From Gluconacetobacter dulcium (GTDB taxonomy: Bacteria; Pseudomonadota; Alphaproteobacteria; Acetobacterales; Acetobacteraceae), in the NCBI RefSeq assembly GCF_014174165.1, contig NZ_JABEQN010000004.1:124001-188000 (forward strand): a stretch of 64,000 nucleotides of DNA, in the 5' to 3' direction. Positions 17,555-26,739 of this stretch are shown piece after piece. Under the pieces are notes generated by a model. It saw nothing but the letters and a program-made list of their open reading frames with translations. It was not told the origin of the DNA and searched no databases. Each line of letters begins with the position of its first letter. Positions within the stretch are counted from its first letter, which is position 1. The position numbers and the translations under genes were made by a program.

Positions 17555-18970
17555 ATGAGTGCGACGCACAGCCACGACAAATCTTCCCGGCAGGCCTGGA
17601 CGCCGGAAAGCTGGCGGTCGTTTCCCATCCGTCAGGTTCCGTCATATCCCGACGCGACCGTGCTACAGGCGGTCGAGGACCGGCTGCGCCGATATCCGCC
17701 GCTGGTCTTTGCCGGCGAGGCGCGGCGCCTGAAGGCCAGCCTGGCCGCCGCATCGCAGGGCAAGGCCTTCGTGTTGCAGGGCGGCGCGTGCGCCGAGAGC
17801 TTCAGCGAGTTTACCGCCGATATCGTCCGCGACACGTTCCGCGTGCTGTTGCAGATGTCGGTGGTGCTGACCTTCGGTGCCAAGGTGCCGGTGGTGAAGA
17901 TCGGCCGCATGGCTGGCCAGTACGCCAAGCCCCGTTCGTCGGACAGCGAGACGGTGGATGGCGTGAGCCTGCCGTCCTATCGCGGTGACATCATCAACGG
18001 TGCGGCCTTCACGCCCGAGGCGCGGATTCCCGACCCGGTGCGGATGGAAACCGGCTATTTCCAGTCGGCCGGGGTGATGAACCTGCTGCGGGCATTTGCC
18101 GGCGGCGGCTATGCCAACCTGCATGAGGTGCATCGCTGGAACCTGGGCTTCGTCGAGCGTTCGCCGCTGGCCAAGCGTTATGGCGTGCTGGCCGAGCGGA
18201 TCGACGAGACGCTGGCTTTCATGGCCGCCTGTGGCGTGACCGGTGCCACCAGCCGGCAGTTGGACGAGACCGAGTTCTATACCTCGCACGAGGCGCTGCT
18301 GCTGCCTTATGAACAGGCTTTGACGCGCATCGATTCCACGACGGGGGAATGGTACGACTGCTCGGCCCATTTCGTCTGGATCGGTGATCGGACCCGCCAG
18401 CCGGATGGCGCGCATGTCGAGTTCCTGCGTGGCGTGCGCAACCCGATCGGCATCAAGGTGGGACCGACGACGACGATCGAGGATCTGGAGCGCCTGCTGG
18501 AGATCCTGAATCCGAAGGACGAGCCGGGCCGGATCTCGCTGATCTCGCGCATGGGGGCCGAGGGCGTGACGCGGCATCTGCCGGCGCTGCTGCGCAAGGT
18601 CGTGGCCTCGGGACGCACGGTCACATGGTTGTGCGATCCGATGCATGGCAACACGATCTCGACCGTCAACAAGATCAAGACCCGGTCGTTCGAAGCGATT
18701 TTGAGCGAGATTCGCGGGTTTTTCGACGTGTTTCAGGCGGAAAACGCGCACCCTGGCGGGGTGCATGTGGAGATGACCGGGCAGAACGTGACGGAGTGCG
18801 TGGGCGGTGCTCACCGCTTGACGGAAGCCGATCTTGGTGAACGGTATGAGACCTTCTGCGACCCGAGGCTGAATGCCGAGCAGTCGCTGGAGATGGCATT
18901 CCTGCTGGCCGAGGAACTGACGGCGCGCCTGCGTGGCGGGTCGGGCAAGACGGGCACGGAGGCCGCGTAA
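17555..18970 (+). CDS. Type II 3-deoxy-7-phosphoheptulonate (DAHP) synthase
   Basis: A 471-residue class II (plant-like) DAHP synthase, the first step of the shikimate pathway (phosphoenolpyruvate plus erythrose 4-phosphate). Family blocks seen are [15 protein letters not shown] near residue 69, [16 protein letters not shown] near 112, [11 protein letters not shown] near 355 and [20 protein letters not shown] near 393; the CAESF cysteine and the metal-binding His/Glu/Asp region are present. Length fits the family (about 450-480). No regulatory ACT domain is fused. It is 22 bases upstream of the nicotinate phosphoribosyltransferase-like gene. Confidence 0.95.
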   Translation: MSATHSHDKSSRQAWTPESWRSFPIRQVPSYPDATVLQAVEDRLRRYPPLVFAGEARRLKASLAAASQGKAFVLQGGACAESFSEFTADIVRDTFRVLLQMSVVLTFGAKVPVVKIGRMAGQYAKPRSSDSETVDGVSLPSYRGDIINGAAFTPEARIPDPVRMETGYFQSAGVMNLLRAFAGGGYANLHEVHRWNLGFVERSPLAKRYGVLAERIDETLAFMAACGVTGATSRQLDETEFYTSHEALLLPYEQALTRIDSTTGEWYDCSAHFVWIGDRTRQPDGAHVEFLRGVRNPIGIKVGPTTTIEDLERLLEILNPKDEPGRISLISRMGAEGVTRHLPALLRKVVASGRTVTWLCDPMHGNTISTVNKIKTRSFEAILSEIRGFFDVFQAENAHPGGVHVEMTGQNVTECVGGAHRLTEADLGERYETFCDPRLNAEQSLEMAFLLAEELTARLRGGSGKTGTEAA

Positions 18971-18992
18971 CGGAAAAAACATCGGAGGAACG

Positions 18993-20174
18993 ATGTCGGC
19001 AGTCCAGTCACCTACGGCATTCGGTCCATCTCAGGCGCTCGATGATGCGACCATCCGGGCGCGGACCGATGCGTATTTCAACCGGACGCGCGACATCGTC
19101 ACCCGCTTCGGCGATCGGCGGGTGACCTATGCCCTGTTCGTCCGCCGGCCGGTCCTCTCCGCGACGCGGCTGATGACCGAATGGCTGGACAACGTGGCCC
19201 GCGTCAGGGGGATAACCCTGACGCATGAGGTGATGTTTGCCGAGGGCGCGTGGGTCGGGGCGGGGGAGCCGCTGGTTTACATCACCGGCTCGTTCGCGGC
19301 GCTGGCCGACCTGGAGACTCTGCTGTTGCAGAAGCTCGGGCCGCCCTGCGTGGCGGCGCTGAATGCCTACCAGATGGCGATGGCGCTGCCGAAGGTGCGC
19401 TTTCTCGCCATGGAGGCCCGGCATTGCGCCGGCTTCGAGATGCAGGAGCAGATGGCCTATGCGGCCTCGATCGGCAGTCTCGCGGCGCGGAGCGAGGGGG
19501 CGCTGGGTTTTGTCGGTGGTGCGAACGATGCCACGGCGGGCTTTTTCGGCCAGTCGGCCGGGCTGGGCACCATGCCGCATGCCCTGATCGGCTATGCGGG
19601 CTCGACGCTGCGCGCCGCCGAGATGTTCCATGAGGCGTTTCCCGAATCCGACCTCGTGGTGCTGACCGATTATTTCGGGCACGAGGTCACGGACGGGCTG
19701 GCGGTGTGCCGCGCCTTTCCCGAACTGGCGGCGGCGGGGCGGCTGGCGGTGCGGCTGGATACCCATGGCGGGCGGTTTCTGGAGGGGCTGGACCCCCAGA
19801 AATCCTATGCCGCGCTGGAGCGGAATACCCCCGGCACCATCCGGCGCTATCGGTCCGAGACCGAATTGCGGAATCTGGTCGGGACCGGTGTTTCGGCCGC
19901 CGCGATCTGGCGCATGCGCGAAGTATTGGACGAGGCCGGGTTCCCGAAGGTGCGGATTATCGTCTCGTCGGGGTTCAACGTCGAGAAATGCCTGGCGATG
20001 GCCGATGCGCATGCGCCGATCGACGTGGTGGGAACCGGCTCGTTCATTCCCGATCGCTGGTCGGAAACCTATGCGACCGCCGACATCGTGTCGTATGACG
20101 GCGAACCCCGCGTGAAGGTCGGCCGTGAGTTTCTGCTGCGTCGCGCGGGCGATCGGGCTGCCGCCGGCACTTGA
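18993..20174 (+). CDS. Nicotinate phosphoribosyltransferase-like protein
   Basis: A 393-residue type II phosphoribosyltransferase-fold protein. Features shared with NAPRTases include an early FNRTRDIV segment, ARHCAGFEMQEQMAYAAS near residue 138, RLDTHGGRFLEGL near 252 and the phosphate-binding IIVSSGFNVEKC region near 322. NAPRTase makes nicotinate mononucleotide for NAD salvage. It diverges from the E. coli PncB pattern, so a related activity is possible. ATG at 18993 has GGAGGA 6 bases upstream. It follows the DAHP synthase closely and is probably on its transcript. Confidence 0.8.
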   Translation: MSAVQSPTAFGPSQALDDATIRARTDAYFNRTRDIVTRFGDRRVTYALFVRRPVLSATRLMTEWLDNVARVRGITLTHEVMFAEGAWVGAGEPLVYITGSFAALADLETLLLQKLGPPCVAALNAYQMAMALPKVRFLAMEARHCAGFEMQEQMAYAASIGSLAARSEGALGFVGGANDATAGFFGQSAGLGTMPHALIGYAGSTLRAAEMFHEAFPESDLVVLTDYFGHEVTDGLAVCRAFPELAAAGRLAVRLDTHGGRFLEGLDPQKSYAALERNTPGTIRRYRSETELRNLVGTGVSAAAIWRMREVLDEAGFPKVRIIVSSGFNVEKCLAMADAHAPIDVVGTGSFIPDRWSETYATADIVSYDGEPRVKVGREFLLRRAGDRAAAGT

Positions 20175-20230
20175 TCCCATTCTGCCGTCGGGGCATGGCC
20201 CTGCGGGCATCATGACAGGGAATTGCGCAT

Positions 20231-20623
20231 TTGACCGATACTCCTCCCATTTCCGAATCCACGGCGGACGAGTCGGGCTGGCGCGTCCGGATCATGGATC
20301 TGTCGGGCGGCGCCGAAGAGGGAATCGTCGAGGAAATCGGCGGTTTCGTCGATCTGTCCCATGCCAATGCGTTTGCGCGGGCCTATGTGCGCGACAGCAT
20401 CGAGCGTTGCCGGGTGCCCGGTGCCGCGCCGCGCGAGGTGCTGCAATCGTGGCTGACGTTCGGCGAGGATGCCGAAATCCAGGACGCGGGTGACGAAGCC
20501 TGGCGTTCGGCGAACGAACTGGACGATTTCACGGCCAATCCCGCCACGTCGATGGAGCGGGACTGGCGGGCGCTGGACCCGCGCCGGCTGGTCGAGGATG
20601 ACGAGGACGATATCGAAGAATAA
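20231..20623 (+). CDS. Conserved acidic protein of unknown function
   Basis: A 130-residue soluble, strongly acidic protein (C-terminus VEDDEDDIEE) with no membrane segment, signal or cysteine motif. The likely start is the TTG at 20231, with AGGGA upstream; the first internal ATG would remove 21 residues. It lies between the nicotinate phosphoribosyltransferase-like gene (56 bases) and gltX (60 bases), all on the plus strand. I do not recognise a family; its compact helical pattern in the middle (HANAFARAYVRDSIERC) suggests a small folded protein. Confidence 0.6.
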   Translation: MTDTPPISESTADESGWRVRIMDLSGGAEEGIVEEIGGFVDLSHANAFARAYVRDSIERCRVPGAAPREVLQSWLTFGEDAEIQDAGDEAWRSANELDDFTANPATSMERDWRALDPRRLVEDDEDDIEE

Positions 20624-20683
20624 CGGCCGGGCCGGCGGGCGTTCCGGCTGGTCTTTCCGGCGCGTCCGACGCATATAGGCGGC

Positions 20684-22018
20684 ATGAAACTCCGCTTTGC
20701 GCCCAGCCCGACGGGCTTGATCCATGTCGGCAACGCCCGTCAGGCGATTGCCAACGCCCTGTATGCGCGCCGCCATGGCGCCACGTTCCAGCTCCGCATC
20801 GACGATACCGACCGCGAGCGTTCGCGCGAGGAGTATGCCGATGCGCTGCGCACCGACCTGACATGGCTCGGGATCGGCTGGGACGAGACGTTCCGCCAGT
20901 CGGATCGTCTGGACCGCTATGCGGCGGCGATCGAGACGCTGAAGGATAGCGGCCGCCTGTATCCGTGCTTCGAGAGCGAGCAGGAACTGGCCGCCAAGCG
21001 CGAGGCGCGCATCCGCATGCGCAAGCCGCCGGTCTATGACCGCGCCATGCTGCGCATGACGGCCGAGCAGCGCGCCCAGGCCGAGGCCAACGGCAAGGTG
21101 CCATACTGGCGCTTCCGTCTGTCCGACGGGATCGTGGCGTGGGACGACCTGGTCATGGGGCGTTCGCAGGTCAAGCTGCCCTCCATTTCCGATCCTGTGC
21201 TGGTGCGGGCCGACGGCACGGTGCTGTATACGCTGGCATCGGTGGTGGACGACCTGGAAACCGGGGTTACGCATATTCTGCGTGGCGAGGACCATCTGAC
21301 CAATACCGGCGTGCAGATCGACATTGCCGAGGCGCTGGGTGCGCGGCCGGGGCGCTTTACCTTCGCGCATCTGCCGCTGCTGCTGGACGAGGCGGGGGGA
21401 AAGCTGTCCAAGCGCTTCGACGGGCTGTCGCTGCGTGCCCTGCGGCAGGACGGGATCGATCCGGGGGCCGTCGTCTCGTATCTGGCGCGGCTGGGCAGTT
21501 CGGACGATCCGGCGCCATTGTCCTTCGCGGAACTGGCGGCCACCTATGATGTCCGCCGTGTCTCGCGTTCGGCCGCGCGGTTCGACATGCGGCAGTTGAT
21601 GGCGCTGAACCGCAAGGTGATGCACCAGAAGCCGTTCGCCGACATGCGCGACCTGCTGCCGGAAGGGGCGACCGAAGCGTTCTGGCTGGCCGTGCGCGGC
21701 AATGTCGACCTGCTGTCGGAACTGCGGCACTGGTGGGATGTGGTCGGCGGCACGATCGTGCCGCCGGTGCAGGACGAGGAGGAGGGCGGCTATCTGCTTC
21801 AGGCGCTGTCGCTTCTGCCGGACGATCCGTGGGATTCCGAGACCTGGAAGAGCTGGACCGATGCGATCCGTGCCGCGACGGGGCGTAGCGGCAAGGGGCT
21901 GTTCCACCCGCTGCGCGTCGCCTTGACGGGTGAGGAGAAGGGGCCGGAAATGCGCGACCTGCTGCCGTTGATGGGCCACGCGCGCGTGGCGGAACGGCTG
22001 CGTATTGCCGCACGCTGA
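20684..22018 (+). CDS. gltX: Glutamyl-tRNA synthetase
   Basis: A 444-residue class I synthetase. The start MKLRFAPSPTGLIHVGNAR holds the HIGH motif in the HVGN form, and KLSKRFDG near residue 240 is the KMSKS loop. The C-terminal part is the helical anticodon-binding domain. Alphaproteobacteria often carry two gltX copies, one acting on tRNA-Gln; which copy this is cannot be told from the window. An ATG sits directly at the family start. Confidence 0.95.
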   Translation: MKLRFAPSPTGLIHVGNARQAIANALYARRHGATFQLRIDDTDRERSREEYADALRTDLTWLGIGWDETFRQSDRLDRYAAAIETLKDSGRLYPCFESEQELAAKREARIRMRKPPVYDRAMLRMTAEQRAQAEANGKVPYWRFRLSDGIVAWDDLVMGRSQVKLPSISDPVLVRADGTVLYTLASVVDDLETGVTHILRGEDHLTNTGVQIDIAEALGARPGRFTFAHLPLLLDEAGGKLSKRFDGLSLRALRQDGIDPGAVVSYLARLGSSDDPAPLSFAELAATYDVRRVSRSAARFDMRQLMALNRKVMHQKPFADMRDLLPEGATEAFWLAVRGNVDLLSELRHWWDVVGGTIVPPVQDEEEGGYLLQALSLLPDDPWDSETWKSWTDAIRAATGRSGKGLFHPLRVALTGEEKGPEMRDLLPLMGHARVAERLRIAAR

Positions 22019-22159
22019 CGGCGGTTATCGGAAAAGTTCTAATCGAGACGCCATTTTGCGTTCCGGGGCGCTTTGACACAAGATGCTCGGCTTCCGGCAG
22101 CGATGCGCAACAGCGCGCTGCCCTCGGACAATGTGACCAGGCATCCCCGGAGGCGCGTG

Positions 22160-23044
22160 ATGACGACAGCAGCGACCACGACAGAAAAAGCGGGAACCGC
22201 AAATCGGAGCAGGCGGAGCCGCCGAAGGGAAGAGATCCTGCTTGCGCTCCTGAACAGGATCAGTGGCGATAAGGCGGAAGATCTGGTCGTACGCCTGCTG
22301 GAGGCGCCTGAGACGCTTGAAGCGGTCGCCCGCGAGATCGGGGCCAGTCCGTCGGTGGAGGCATTGCGCAAGCTGGGGACGACCCTCGATATCATGAAAT
22401 CAGGCCGCCTGGAGGCGGATTACGCTTATGTCGGCCTGCCCGATGAGGCGCGGGCGTGCGGATTTCGACAAGGATTCGAGACATTCATGCGGTCCCGCCT
22501 GGGCAAGCGGGCGGATAGTTTCGCATTGATGTTCGAGCACCTCGACCGTCATCGCGATCCGCTCATCATCGAGACGGGATGTCTGCGTGTGCCGAACAAT
22601 TGGGAAGGCGACGGGCAGAGCACGTTCCAGTTCGACTGGTACGCACGCGAAAAGAATGGCTCCGTCATCACGATCGATATCAATCCGGACAGCGTCGATA
22701 GCGCCCGGCGTGCCTGTAGCGGGGTGACGCAGACGATCCTGAATGATTCCGTCTCGGCGCTCGATATGTTGAGCGCGCGCATGACGGGGCCGGCGGCGCT
22801 GATTTATCTCGACAGCTTCGATCTCGATATGAAAGACCCCATGCCCAGCGCCGTGCATCATGCGCTGGAAATCATGGCTGTGCGTTCGCTCATCGGGCCG
22901 GGGACGCTGATCTGCGTGGATGATTTCAATGTTCCACCGCTCGGGCCGGGTGGAAAAGGGCTGATTGTGGATCAGTTCCTGCACAACATCCGTGCCGAGG
23001 TGCTGTATTCCGGCTATCAGAAGCTCTGGCGGATGCCAGGTTAA
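22160..23044 (+). CDS. Class I SAM-dependent methyltransferase-like protein
   Basis: A 294-residue protein. Residues 1-30 are basic and polar, and 30-100 form a helical segment of unknown role. The C-terminal two-thirds look like a Rossmann methyltransferase of the Methyltransf_24 type: LIIETGCLRVPNN near residue 136 as a degenerate motif I, SVITIDINPDSVDSARRA near 166 as the acidic loop, and YLDSFDLDMKDP near 212. The ATG at 22160 has GGAGG upstream. The glycine-rich SAM loop is weak, so activity is uncertain. It is convergent with trmJ. Confidence 0.6.
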   Translation: MTTAATTTEKAGTANRSRRSRRREEILLALLNRISGDKAEDLVVRLLEAPETLEAVAREIGASPSVEALRKLGTTLDIMKSGRLEADYAYVGLPDEARACGFRQGFETFMRSRLGKRADSFALMFEHLDRHRDPLIIETGCLRVPNNWEGDGQSTFQFDWYAREKNGSVITIDINPDSVDSARRACSGVTQTILNDSVSALDMLSARMTGPAALIYLDSFDLDMKDPMPSAVHHALEIMAVRSLIGPGTLICVDDFNVPPLGPGGKGLIVDQFLHNIRAEVLYSGYQKLWRMPG

Positions 23045-23064
23045 AGGCGCGGGGCCGGCGTGCT

Positions 23065-23853
23065 TCAGCCTTCGCCGCCGGTTCCTCGCGCCTTGCGGCC
23101 ACGGGCCAGTTCGGTCACCACGCCGTGCAGGGTGCGGAGTTCCTGTTCCGTGACTTCGCCACGGGTGAAGAAATGGCGCAGGTTGCGGACCATGCCGGGG
23201 CGCTTCTGCTCGTTGCGCAGGAAACCGCATTCATCGAGCTGGCCGACGAGATTGCGCATGAAATTGTCCAGTTCGCCCTTGGTGGCGACGTGGGTTTCGT
23301 TGGTCATCAACGTGCGCGGCGGGGTGGTGTCTTCGGCCATCCACCATTCATAGGCCATGATCATGACCGCCTGCGCCAGGTTCAGCGACATGAAGGCCGG
23401 GTTCAGCGGGTAGCGGATCAGCGCGTCGGCGCGGGCCATGTCCTCGTTGTCCAGCCCGGCGCGCTCGGGGCCGAACATCAGGCCGGTGCGCAGGCCACGG
23501 CTGCTCATCTGCCGCAGTTCGGCGGCGCCGCCTCGGGCGGTGAGCACCGTCTTGACGATGTGGCGCGGGCGGGGGCAGGTCGCGAGGACGTGGTGCAGGT
23601 CGGCCACCGCGTCATCGACGGTTTCATGCACCGTCGCGGCGTCGAGAATCCGGTCGGCGCCGGAGGCCGCGCGCCAGGCGCGTTCCAGCGGCCAGCCGTC
23701 GCGCGGGGCGACCAGCCGCAGGTGGAACAGGCCGCCATTGGCCATGGCGCGTGCCGTGGTGCCGATATTTTCGGCCATCTGCGGGCGCACCAGGATCACG
23801 ACCGGGCTGTTGCCGATCGGGCCGATATCCGCCCCGCCGTCGCGGCCGGTCAT
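23065..23853 (-). CDS. trmJ: tRNA/rRNA methyltransferase, TrmJ family (SPOUT)
   Basis: A 262-residue SpoU/TrmH-fold enzyme that 2'-O-methylates the tRNA anticodon loop (position 32) in its best studied relatives. The start contains PVVILVRPQMAENIGTTARAMANGG, the opening SPOUT motif; GLMFGPERAGLDNED near residue 126 and YPLNPAFMSLNLAQAVMIM near 148 are motifs 2 and 3. A C-terminal helical extension of about 90 residues fits TrmJ. It overlaps the cysS stop by 4 bases (ATGA) and so is the second gene of a cysS-trmJ operon. Confidence 0.9.
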   Translation of the reverse strand: MTGRDGGADIGPIGNSPVVILVRPQMAENIGTTARAMANGGLFHLRLVAPRDGWPLERAWRAASGADRILDAATVHETVDDAVADLHHVLATCPRPRHIVKTVLTARGGAAELRQMSSRGLRTGLMFGPERAGLDNEDMARADALIRYPLNPAFMSLNLAQAVMIMAYEWWMAEDTTPPRTLMTNETHVATKGELDNFMRNLVGQLDECGFLRNEQKRPGMVRNLRHFFTRGEVTEQELRTLHGVVTELARGRKARGTGGEG

Positions 23854-25211
23854 GCGCGCCTCCAGGTGGTGCCGGTGGGGCCGTCTTCCAGCAGGATGCC
23901 GCGTGTGGCGAGGTCGTCGCGGATGGCATCGGCCCGCGCGAAGTCGCGGGATTTGCGGGCGGCGAGACGTTCGGCGATCAGGGTTTCGATTTCGGCCTCG
24001 TCGACGCTGGCGCCGGCGCGGAACCAGGCATCGGCCGACTGGCCCAGCAGGCCCAGCAGGCGGCCGGATGCGCGCAGGCCGCGTGCGGCGTCGCGGTCGC
24101 CGGCCAGGGCGCGATCGGCGAGGGCGTGCATCTCGGCCAGGGCGCGCGGTGTGTTGAGATCGTCGCACATCGCGGCCAGGACCTCGGCCGGGACCGGATC
24201 GGTTTCGTCGGGCGGGAGGTCGCCGATGGCGCGGTAGAAGCGGTTCAGCGTCTGTTTTGCCTCGTCCAGCCCGGTGCGGGTGAAGTTCAGCACCGAATGG
24301 TACTGGGCATGCAGCAGCAGGAGGCGCAGCGCCTCGGCGGGGGTGTCGGACAGGATGTCGCGGATGGTCAGGAAGTTGCCCAGCGATTTGGACATCTTCT
24401 CGCCATTCACCAGCAGCATCGCGTTATGCACCCAGTGGTTCGCGAAGCGGCTGTGCGGGAAGCAGCACTGGCTTTGTGCCCGTTCGTTTTCGTGGTGCGG
24501 GAACAGCAGGTCGCTGCCGCCGCCGTGGATGTCGAAGCTCTCGCCCAGATAGCGGTGCGACATGGCCGAGCATTCGATATGCCAGCCCGGCCGGCCCCGA
24601 CCCCACGGGCTTTCCCAGCCCGGCAGGCCGGGTTCGGAGGGCTTCCACAGCACGAAATCGCCGGCGTCGCGCTTGTAGGGCGCGACCTCGACCCTGGCGC
24701 CGGCCAGCAGGTCATCGGGCGAGCGGCCGGAAAGGGCACCGTAACCGGGGAAGCGGGCGACGGCGAACAGGACGTGGCCCTGGGCCTCGTAGGCGTGGCC
24801 GCCGGCGATCAGGCGCTCGATCAGCGCGATCATTTCGGCGATGTGATGGGTGGCGCGGGGTTCCACGTCGGGCGGCAGCACGCCGACGGCGGCCAGGTCG
24901 GCGTGGAAATCGCGGATCGTGCGGGCGGTCAGGTTGTCGATCGTCTCGCCGTTCGCATGGGCGCGGGCGTTGATCTTGTCGTCGACGTCGGTGATGTTGC
25001 GGACGTAGGTGACGCGCGGATACAGGTGGCGCAGCAGGCGCACCAGGATGTCGGCGGTGATCATGGCCCGCAGGTTGCCGATATGCGCCAGGTCATAGAC
25101 CGTGGGGCCGCAGTAATAGACCCGCACATTCTCCGGATCGAGAGGCGCGAAGGGAACCGTCGTGCGGCTGCTGCTGTCGTGCAGGGTCAGTTGCGGCGTG
25201 GTGTCGGACAT
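23850..25211 (-). CDS. cysS: Cysteinyl-tRNA synthetase
   Basis: A 453-residue class I synthetase. YYCGPTVYDLAHIGN near residue 33 has the zinc-ligand Cys and the HIGH box, and KMSKSLGNFLTIRD near 265 the KMSKS loop. The distal zinc ligands occur around the HIECSAMSHRYLG region. The start is the ATG at 25211 (MSDTTPQLTLHDS). Divergent from the MATE pump gene with 124 bases between; trmJ is translationally coupled downstream. Confidence 0.96.
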   Translation of the reverse strand: MSDTTPQLTLHDSSSRTTVPFAPLDPENVRVYYCGPTVYDLAHIGNLRAMITADILVRLLRHLYPRVTYVRNITDVDDKINARAHANGETIDNLTARTIRDFHADLAAVGVLPPDVEPRATHHIAEMIALIERLIAGGHAYEAQGHVLFAVARFPGYGALSGRSPDDLLAGARVEVAPYKRDAGDFVLWKPSEPGLPGWESPWGRGRPGWHIECSAMSHRYLGESFDIHGGGSDLLFPHHENERAQSQCCFPHSRFANHWVHNAMLLVNGEKMSKSLGNFLTIRDILSDTPAEALRLLLLHAQYHSVLNFTRTGLDEAKQTLNRFYRAIGDLPPDETDPVPAEVLAAMCDDLNTPRALAEMHALADRALAGDRDAARGLRASGRLLGLLGQSADAWFRAGASVDEAEIETLIAERLAARKSRDFARADAIRDDLATRGILLEDGPTGTTWRRA

Positions 25212-25335
25212 GATGGCGCCTAGATGCGACAGGGACGGGGCGGACGCAACACCCTTATGCAGGGCGGCCGCCGAATAGCGGAATGCGGCGTGCGGCATCT
25301 GGTCTTTCGGGGGCCGATCTGCTCTGGATGCGCCC

Positions 25336-26739
25336 ATGTCGGACCCAGCCTTGCCCCAATCGGAACTTCGTCTTCTGCTGCGTGTCGCGGCCCCGATCGC
25401 CCTGGCGCAGATCGCGCAGATGGCCATGGGCGTGACCGACAGCGTGTTGCTGGGCGGGCTGGGAGCGGATGCCCTGGCCATCGGCGGGCTGTCCACCACG
25501 CTGTTCTTTACCGTTCTCGCGGTCTTGCAGGCGATGCTGGGGGCGGGCGGGGTGCTGATTGCCCAGGCGCGCGGGCGGGGGGACAGCGACAGGATCGCCC
25601 CGATCCATGCCATGCTGCTGGTGATGGCGCTGCTGCTGTGCCTGCCGTGTCTGGCGATTCTGGACCAGGCGGGCACGCTGCTGCGGCTGATGCATCAGCC
25701 CGAATCCTTTGTCGGCCCGGTGTCGTCCTTTACCCATATCCTGATGTGGGGCGTGCCGCCCGCGCTGATCGGGACCGGGGTGGTGGAGGTGGTGCTGCCG
25801 GCGCTGGATGCGCAGGGGCTGCTGCTGCGGGTGATGCCGGTGGTGGCGGTGGTGAACGGCGTGCTGAACGCGGCGCTGATCCACGGGCTGTTCGGCCTGC
25901 CGGCGCTGGGGTTGCAGGGATCGGCCCTGGCGACCGCGCTGACCATGTGGGGGAGCGCGCTGGTGCTGCTGGCGATGGTGCATTCCCGGCCGCATCTGCG
26001 CCTGCTGCTGTGGCCGTTGCGGCCGTTTGCGGCCGACATGCTGGTGCTGTTGCGGCTGGGGTTGCCGATGTTCGCGGCGGCCGGAGCCGAGATCATGCTG
26101 TTCGAGGTCACGGGGCTGCAGGCGGCGACATTGGGGCCGCGCGCGCTGGCGGCGTTCCAGATCGTGTTGAGCGTGACCGCGACCACCTACATGGTGACCA
26201 TGGCGCTGGGGCAGGCGGCGAATGTGCGGGCGGCCTACTGGACCGGAGCGGGGCAGCCCGAGCGGGTGCGCCGCGCGGCGCGGGTGGCGGTGGGCACCGC
26301 GATCACCGGCATGGGAGTGGTGGGGTGCCTGATCTATCTGTTGCGTGCCCGGATCGTGGCTTTCTATCTGGACCCGTCGGTGCCGGCCAATGCGGAAAGC
26401 GCGCGGATCGCCACGGCGGCGCTGCTGGTGGCGGCGATCTTTCAGATGGCCGACGGCACCCAGGCGGTGCTGGTGGGCGTGCTGCGCGGGCGGGGCGATG
26501 CCATGGTGCCGATGGTACTGGCCATCGCCGGCTACTGGGGCGTGGGCTTTCCGCTGGCCAACTGGCTGGCCTTCCGGTGCGGGTTTGGCGTGGTGGGGCT
26601 ATGGGGCGGCGTGGCGACGGCGCTGGTGGTCGTGGCGCTGATGCTGGGGGCGCGGGTTGTCTATACGCTGGGCAGGGAACGGGCGGCCGTGACGCCGCCC
26701 GAGGCCGATATCAGCGGGATTCCACGCCGATCTGCTTGA
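25336..26739 (+). CDS. MATE-family multidrug/cation efflux transporter
   Basis: A 467-residue polytopic membrane protein with about 12 helices in two homologous halves (MatE repeats near 20-180 and 245-405). APIALAQIAQMAMGVTDSVLLG near residue 15 is the typical opening helix. NorM-like proteins export cationic drugs or metabolites using Na+ or H+. No regulator is adjacent. The last 29 bases overlap the end of prfC on the other strand. Confidence 0.88.
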   Translation: MSDPALPQSELRLLLRVAAPIALAQIAQMAMGVTDSVLLGGLGADALAIGGLSTTLFFTVLAVLQAMLGAGGVLIAQARGRGDSDRIAPIHAMLLVMALLLCLPCLAILDQAGTLLRLMHQPESFVGPVSSFTHILMWGVPPALIGTGVVEVVLPALDAQGLLLRVMPVVAVVNGVLNAALIHGLFGLPALGLQGSALATALTMWGSALVLLAMVHSRPHLRLLLWPLRPFAADMLVLLRLGLPMFAAAGAEIMLFEVTGLQAATLGPRALAAFQIVLSVTATTYMVTMALGQAANVRAAYWTGAGQPERVRRAARVAVGTAITGMGVVGCLIYLLRARIVAFYLDPSVPANAESARIATAALLVAAIFQMADGTQAVLVGVLRGRGDAMVPMVLAIAGYWGVGFPLANWLAFRCGFGVVGLWGGVATALVVVALMLGARVVYTLGRERAAVTPPEADISGIPRRSA

